DNA of 34,826 nt, taken from Amarolinea aalborgensis. Its GTDB lineage: Bacteria; Chloroflexota; Anaerolineae; SSC4; Amarolineaceae. Below, one piece after another: positions 31,061-34,826 of the stretch. The notes under the pieces are model-generated. The model had not been told where the DNA came from. It searched no databases and saw nothing but the letters and a program-made list of their open reading frames with translations. The stretch is taken from the NCBI RefSeq assembly GCF_900491745.1, contig NZ_UETR01000032.1, forward strand, positions 1 to 34,826. The letters are read 5' to 3'. The stretch's first letter is position 1. Each line of letters starts with the position of its first letter. Made by a program: the position numbers and the translations under genes.

Positions 31061-31062
31061 GT
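31037..31062 (-). repeat. Repeat copy forming the start of the GxxExxY gene
   Basis: Minus-strand ACATGGATATACAGGATATA followed by CAGGAT belongs to the same family as the 30281-30638 array. It contains the ATG of the GxxExxY gene and codes for its first residues (MDIQDIQD). Confidence 0.75.
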
Positions 31063-31065
31063 TTG

Positions 31066-33609
31066 TCAAACCGCGAACTGGTTCAATGAGACGTAGTCCT
31101 TGACGTATTCGGGAATCAGCGCCCGATACTTCACCGGCACGGCGCGGAAGTCGCGGCTGGAAAAGATCGGGTTGGTGGCCAGGTCGGTGTACTGCCGGCT
31201 CTCGATGATATAGCGGATTTGGTCGCTAGTGACGTAGGCCTTGAAGAAGGTCTTGATCGCCGGGATGGCCTCAGCCTCGGCGGGCTTGACGTCGGCGACG
31301 AACTTGGCGAACTCCTCTTCCAGCAGCTCATCCTTCGACTTGAAGGTTGGGATCAACCCGAAGACCTTCTCCAGGATTTCGCGCAGGGTCAGGCGGCGGT
31401 CCACGGTCGCGGCCTTGCGCAGCTTGTCGAGAGTGTAGAATTCCTCAGGCTTGTCGAAGACCTCGCGGTTGACATAGTCAATGACCCGGTCCCACTGCCC
31501 GGCCTCGACGGCGCGCGCGATGGTTGCATTTTCGCGCACCGCGCCCTCGAATTTCTCGAAGAACATGCGGTCAATCTTCATTCCCTCGAAGCCGATGGTC
31601 TCTTCCTTGATCGTCGCCAGGATGTCCGCGCCCAGGTGCTCATAAACGCCGATGGATACCGTCGGACCTGCATCTCCGCCGCCGTCGCTTGGGGCTTTGC
31701 TCCTGGGTGCGGGGAGCTTCAGCACCTCGTCGTAGTTGTACCCTTCCTCGAAGTACTCGCAGTTGGCGAAGAAGTCGAAGAGCTTGTAGGCGGTCTTTTG
31801 CGGCTGCGCGACAGCGTCCCTCAGGCCCGCGTCGAAAAGCTGTTCGAGGAAGTTGTGCCGGCGTGTGCCGCGGCCCTTGATCTGGATGAAGTCGGTGGGC
31901 GAGAAGATCGGCCGGAAAAGGCCGAGGTTGAGGATGTCCGGGCAGTCGTAGCCGGTGGTCATCATGCCGACCGTCACGCAGACGCGCGCCTTGCTCGTCT
32001 TGTAGGTGGGCAAGAAGTTGGCCGATCCGAGCAGGTTGTTGTTGGTGAAGTTGATGGTGAACTGCTGGGCGTCGGGAATCTGCGACGTGACCTGCACCGC
32101 AAAGTCGGATTGGTACTTGCCGGGGAACATGCGGTCGGCCATCTGGTTGAGGATCTGCGCCAACTTGGCGGCGTGATTCTGGCTGACCGCGAAAACGATG
32201 GACTTGCCGATCTCCCCGCTGACCGGGTCGCGCAGGGCATTCTCCAGGAAGGTCTTGCAGAGGAGCTGGTTGGTGGCGTCGGCGAAGAAGCGCTTCTCGA
32301 ACTCGCGCTGCTTGAACGTTTCCCGTTGGTCGTCGCCTTCCTCGTCCCGGAATTCGACCACAAATCCATCGGCCGAGAGCAGCGCTGTGGTGATGTCGGT
32401 GCGGGCGTCCACTACGGTCGGGTTGACCAGGAAGCCGTCCTTCACGCCGTCGAGCAGCGAGTAGCGGAAGGTCGGCTGGCTGTTCTCGCAGCCGAAGGTG
32501 CGGTAGGTGTCCAGCAGCAGCCGGCGCTCAGCCTCGCGCGGGTCGCGCGTGGCCGGGCCGGCCCGGTCGAACCGCTTGAGGTAGTCGCGCGGCGTCGCGG
32601 TGAGGCCGAGCTTGTAGCCGACAAAAAAGTCGAAGACCGCGCGCGCGTTGCCGCCGATGGAACGGTGCGCCTCGTCGGAGATGACCAGGTCGAAATCGGT
32701 GGGCGAGAAAAGCTGCTGGTACTTGTTATTGAAAAGCAGCGACTGGACGGTAGTGACGACCACCTCGGCGCGGTGCCAGTCGTCGCGGTTCTCTTTGTAA
32801 ATGACGACCTGGTAGTCGTTCGCAAGCACCTTGCTGAGCGCTTTCTTGGCCTGATCCTCAAGCTCCAGGCGATCCACCAGGAATAGCACCCGCCGCGCGT
32901 TGCCGGTGCGCAGAAAGAGCTTGATGACGGCCGCAGAGATGAGGGTCTTGCCGGTGCCTGTCGCCATCTCGAACAGGAAGCGATCCTTGTTCTCTTTGAC
33001 CGCGCGCTGGAGCGCGGCGACGGCCTTCACCTGGTAGGGCCGCAGGAAGCGCAGCCCGTTGGCCTCGATGAAGCCGGCGCGCTCGGCCTCATTCTTCCAG
33101 GCGGCCTCCGCGGCATAGCCAGGGCGCTGGGTGCGGACGATGTAATCGGCTTCGACGATCTCTGCGATCAGGCGCTGAGGGTCGGGGATGGTCTTCTGAT
33201 AGCCGGTGACGGACGCGGGCGTCGGAAACGCGGTGATCAGATAGGGGTTGCCGCGTTCGAGATCCCAGAAGTAGTGCAGGTTGCCGTTGGAGAGGATGAC
33301 GAAGCGGCAGTTCTGCGAGCGGGCGTATCGCCGCGCCTGCTCCTTGCCGGCCAGCGGGTTCTTGTCCTCCGCTTTGGCCTCCAGGACGATCAGCGGGAAG
33401 CCCCGCGCGTCGAGCAGCAGAAAATCAATGAAGCCCTTGCTCGTCTTCTCGAAGTTCTCGCCCAGGGCGTCCAGATCAAGCGACTTGATCGTCACGCCAG
33501 GCTCAAGCAGGATGTTGGCGGGCGCGGCGCCTTCCGGAAAGAAGCGCCAGCCTGCGGCTTCGAGCAGCTTGTTGATCTTGATGCGGGCGGCGGCTTCTGG
33601 ATTGGGCAT
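31066..33609 (-). CDS. hsdR: Type I restriction endonuclease subunit HsdR
   Basis: This 847-residue motor and nuclease subunit has an N-terminal PD-(D/E)XK nuclease region (GFIDFLLLDARGFPLIVLEA then KAE, with Asp near 60 and E-x-K near 75-77). It has SF2 helicase motifs: FEMATGTGKTLISAAV near 214 (Walker A), LVISDEAHRSIGG near 310 (DEAH) and KLGLTATPRD (motif III). Later CVTVGMMTTGYDCPDILNLG and QIKGRGTRRHN are helicase motifs V and VI, and the C-terminal region (about 600-847) resembles the EcoEI_R_C domain. It translocates DNA using ATP and cuts unmodified DNA when bound to the methylase-specificity fusion. The start is ATG 33609 with AGGAA upstream; an upstream TTG at 33639 is less likely. 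The stop overlaps the TTGA in front of the GxxExxY gene. Confidence 0.92.
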   Translation of the reverse strand: MPNPEAAARIKINKLLEAAGWRFFPEGAAPANILLEPGVTIKSLDLDALGENFEKTSKGFIDFLLLDARGFPLIVLEAKAEDKNPLAGKEQARRYARSQNCRFVILSNGNLHYFWDLERGNPYLITAFPTPASVTGYQKTIPDPQRLIAEIVEADYIVRTQRPGYAAEAAWKNEAERAGFIEANGLRFLRPYQVKAVAALQRAVKENKDRFLFEMATGTGKTLISAAVIKLFLRTGNARRVLFLVDRLELEDQAKKALSKVLANDYQVVIYKENRDDWHRAEVVVTTVQSLLFNNKYQQLFSPTDFDLVISDEAHRSIGGNARAVFDFFVGYKLGLTATPRDYLKRFDRAGPATRDPREAERRLLLDTYRTFGCENSQPTFRYSLLDGVKDGFLVNPTVVDARTDITTALLSADGFVVEFRDEEGDDQRETFKQREFEKRFFADATNQLLCKTFLENALRDPVSGEIGKSIVFAVSQNHAAKLAQILNQMADRMFPGKYQSDFAVQVTSQIPDAQQFTINFTNNNLLGSANFLPTYKTSKARVCVTVGMMTTGYDCPDILNLGLFRPIFSPTDFIQIKGRGTRRHNFLEQLFDAGLRDAVAQPQKTAYKLFDFFANCEYFEEGYNYDEVLKLPAPRSKAPSDGGGDAGPTVSIGVYEHLGADILATIKEETIGFEGMKIDRMFFEKFEGAVRENATIARAVEAGQWDRVIDYVNREVFDKPEEFYTLDKLRKAATVDRRLTLREILEKVFGLIPTFKSKDELLEEEFAKFVADVKPAEAEAIPAIKTFFKAYVTSDQIRYIIESRQYTDLATNPIFSSRDFRAVPVKYRALIPEYVKDYVSLNQFAV

Positions 33610-33642
33610 GCGGTTCCTGTCTCGGCGTTGGGTGGTCAAGGG

Positions 33643-33816
33643 TTATGAAAAGTGGAATATGGGTTCGATGGCTACTTCCAATTCAGGAATGGCTTCACCC
33701 GTGACGCGGCTGTAGAGCACATCAGGACAAAAATCAACATCATTGGGCCACACCAACGTGCCAGCTTCTGGATCAACGACCACTTGCTTGAAGAATTCAA
33801 TATCCGGCCTGTGCAA
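33643..33816 (-). pseudogene. Truncated DUF2442-domain gene
   Basis: In a frame too short to stand out, the minus strand encodes MHRPDIEFFKQVVVDPEAGT then LVWPNDVDFCPDVLYSRVTG, the C-terminal half of DUF2442 proteins. The N-terminal half (the usual dY.L...F.dG region) is missing: upstream the frame runs into the end of the YgiT-type gene and closes near 33860. A TTG at 33816 is the only start-like codon and lacks support. DUF2442 proteins are often paired with DUF4160 in toxin-antitoxin-like loci. It lies between the YgiT-type gene and hsdR. Confidence 0.7.
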
Positions 33817-34051
33817 TTTGAAAAGATTGTCCCAACGGTAGGAAGCCCGCTACTTCTTGCTTTTCCAACTTTACTCGAATCTGCTCAAAGCGTCTGACGG
33901 TCTCTTGAGTGTAAAGTCGTTCGCCACAGCGTAGACAAACCTCAGCCCGCACAGTCAAGACGGCTGTATGAATTCCGCCACGAAGTAGTTTCTCTACGTT
34001 CTTCTCTACCAGTTCCCCACCGCACACGGGGCATTTACTAAAGGGCATCAT
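33797..34051 (-). CDS. YgiT-type zinc-finger protein (MqsA-like antitoxin)
   Basis: This 84-residue protein begins MMPFSKCPVCGGELVEKNVE and continues LTVRAEVCLRCGERLYTQET. Two CxxC pairs (CPVC and CLRC) form the zinc site of YgiT/MqsA-type N-terminal domains. The C-terminus VRRFEQIRVKLEKQEVAGFL then PLGQSF fits the usual short form without a helix-turn-helix. In such loci it is encoded just after a DUF4258 protein, with which it forms a presumed toxin-antitoxin pair. Here its ATG overlaps the ancestral DUF4258 stop as ATGA, but the DUF4258 frame is broken, so this is a likely orphan antitoxin. Confidence 0.87.
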   Translation of the reverse strand: MMPFSKCPVCGGELVEKNVEKLLRGGIHTAVLTVRAEVCLRCGERLYTQETVRRFEQIRVKLEKQEVAGFLPLGQSFQIAQAGY

Positions 34052-34366
34052 TTTTTCGGTCTCCTTATTCGCCAGTCAATCCATCGCTTGGGGTCGGGTC
34101 GATAGACAGAGTGATGAGTACGGCCATTGGTTGTCTTGATTATACGCCCAGACGCTGTGAACGGGCGCACCCGCAAAGGTATCACCGCAGATAAGGCAGC
34201 TGGGATATGGTTTGTCGTCGGGATAGTCCTCAATGATTTCACCCTGAAAGACACTGAAGAAGATTTCGTCAAAAGTAAGGTGGTCGGCTTGGGCCTCTTC
34301 GTCAGCGTGGTCTGTGATTCGTAACCGGTTATGGCGTATCGCGTCAACAATGCCTTCGATTTTCAC
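34048..34366 (-). pseudogene. Frameshifted DUF4258-domain gene (toxin-like partner)
   Basis: From GTG 34366 (AAAGG upstream) the frame encodes VDAIRHNRLRITDHADEEAQ, FDEIFFSVFQGEIIEDYPDD and YPSCLICGDTFAGAPVHSVW, typical DUF4258. After AYNQDNQW the frame is lost: a G appears missing near 34122-34126 and two bases appear added near 34108-34112. The true C-terminus, VYRPDPKRWIDWRIRRPKK, continues in another frame up to a TGA at 34048 that overlaps the YgiT-type start. In its own frame the protein ends early at 34076 with an unrelated tail. It is probably inactivated; a sequencing error at short homopolymers is the main alternative. Confidence 0.75.
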
Positions 34367-34393
34367 AGATTACCTTTCGAGTGGCACTTGGGG

Positions 34394-34594
34394 CTAGACC
34401 CCTTGCGATAACGTAAACCTGATTTGGAGATTAGCGCCAATCGCATCAGCATAACGGCGCAACGTTGAAAGACGCACATCATCGGCGTGATTTTCAATGC
34501 GCGACTTGCTTGCCAGTTAAAGAATCAAGAAACTCCTCGACGGGACTACTGCCGTTTGGAAGGCGATAAAACTCTACTGTCCACCTATCTCCAT
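34394..34594 (-). pseudogene. Deletion remnant of a HigBA-type toxin-antitoxin module
   Basis: On the minus strand, WTVEFYRLPNGSSPVEEFLD then SLTGKQ matches the N-terminus of Gp49/HigB-type RelE toxins. About 25 codons later it is joined to SRIENHADDVRLSTLRRYAD then AIGANLQIRFTL, the C-terminus of an XRE-family (HigA-type) antitoxin ending at TAG 34394-34396. The middle, the bulk of the toxin and the antitoxin helix-turn-helix, is gone, with the junction near 34495-34515. The ATG at 34594 is out of frame with the toxin part. Nothing functional is expected. The following stretch, 34595-34724, shows no gene. Confidence 0.7.
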
Positions 34595-34724
34595 GTTATC
34601 ACAAAAGCGAACAAGGCGCAAGGGTTTGGACGATCAGCCGATATCGCTTGCCTTTGATGTTGAAAACAGCACGATTGCAAACACTAATTCGGCCCCCGTT
34701 CGGATCGCCGGCAAAGCGCAGGAT

Positions 34725-34826
34725 CTACCCAACCTGGGCCAACGCCTCGGTGATCTCCCGCAGGCAGGCGGCGGGCTGCAGCCAGCAGCGTTCGAGATCC
34801 AGGAACACCGGCGTCCAACCGGCGGT
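34725..34826 (-). CDS. C-terminal fragment of an unidentified protein (partial)
   Basis: The last 33 codons of a minus-strand frame, open to the window edge, read TAGWTPVFLDLERCWLQPAA then CLREITEALAQVG, with TAG at 34727-34725. Codon usage is GC-rich like the surrounding genes. The family is not recognised from so short a piece. Confidence 0.5.
   Translation of the reverse strand, partial: TAGWTPVFLDLERCWLQPAACLREITEALAQVG

Noticed and set aside
33652..33897. 81-residue plus-strand ORF
   Set aside because: It is antisense to the DUF2442 remnant and the end of the YgiT-type gene, both of which have family support.
1..34826. tRNA, rRNA or riboswitch genes
   Set aside because: I looked for cloverleaf ends, conserved rRNA stretches and known riboswitch cores and saw none that I could support by eye.

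Overview
The window is about 34.8 kb of GC-rich bacterial chromosome. I infer Chloroflexota (Anaerolineae/Caldilineae-like). The secreted proteins combine long Thr-Pro linkers, SdrD-type B domains, Ycf48-like propeller repeats and a dockerin, a style common in that phylum. The intergenic regions carry several families of short low-complexity repeats, which fits. No rRNA, tRNA or CRISPR array was found, so the placement rests on gene style only.

Layout. (1) 1-9.4 kb is a mosaic of small metabolic and regulatory units: a 5'-truncated PfkB sugar kinase and an EamA transporter; a PadR regulator with two CPBP intramembrane proteases; a TetR regulator with a DUF4188 protein and an NmrA-like oxidoreductase; a RelB antitoxin beside a broken YafQ-type toxin; a double-GNAT protein; and a PNPOx-like flavoprotein. 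The PadR, TetR and RelB genes each have a good sigma-70-type promoter with a palindromic operator candidate. The NmrA gene and the double-GNAT gene are each followed by a 184-bp non-autonomous transposable element with terminal inverted repeats and a perfect 8-bp target duplication. (2) 9.5-25.0 kb is a plus-strand block of large secreted proteins (glycosidase-like plus double propeller plus SdrD B; SdrD B plus a DNRLRE-like region; esterase plus SdrD B; subtilase plus dockerin). Uma2, methyltransferase, HD-hydrolase and RlmD/TrmA-type RNA methyltransferase genes lie between them. (3) 25.0-27.7 kb holds a tandem dimer of a structured element related to the 184-bp element, then a minus-strand overlapping operon (PIN protein, small partner, GNAT-DUF6855 fusion) and an NTF2-like gene. 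(4) 27.8-34.8 kb is a minus-strand defence island: remains of several toxin-antitoxin modules, then hsdR, a GxxExxY nuclease-like gene and an hsdM-hsdS fusion.

The most notable features are two repeat systems. A palindromic ACATGGAT...ATCCATGT element has invaded the restriction-modification operon. It forms a five-unit array, supplies the start codon and ribosome-binding site of hsdMS, supplies the start and stop of the GxxExxY gene, and sits as an exact 63-bp in-frame insertion inside the hsdM coding sequence. The second is a roughly 150-bp multi-hairpin core that occurs four times, with compensatory base changes in two stems. It is packaged as a 184-bp transposable element at two sites and as a tandem dimer at a third. 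A third theme is toxin loss: two modules keep an intact antitoxin beside a broken toxin, and a third is collapsed by deletion.
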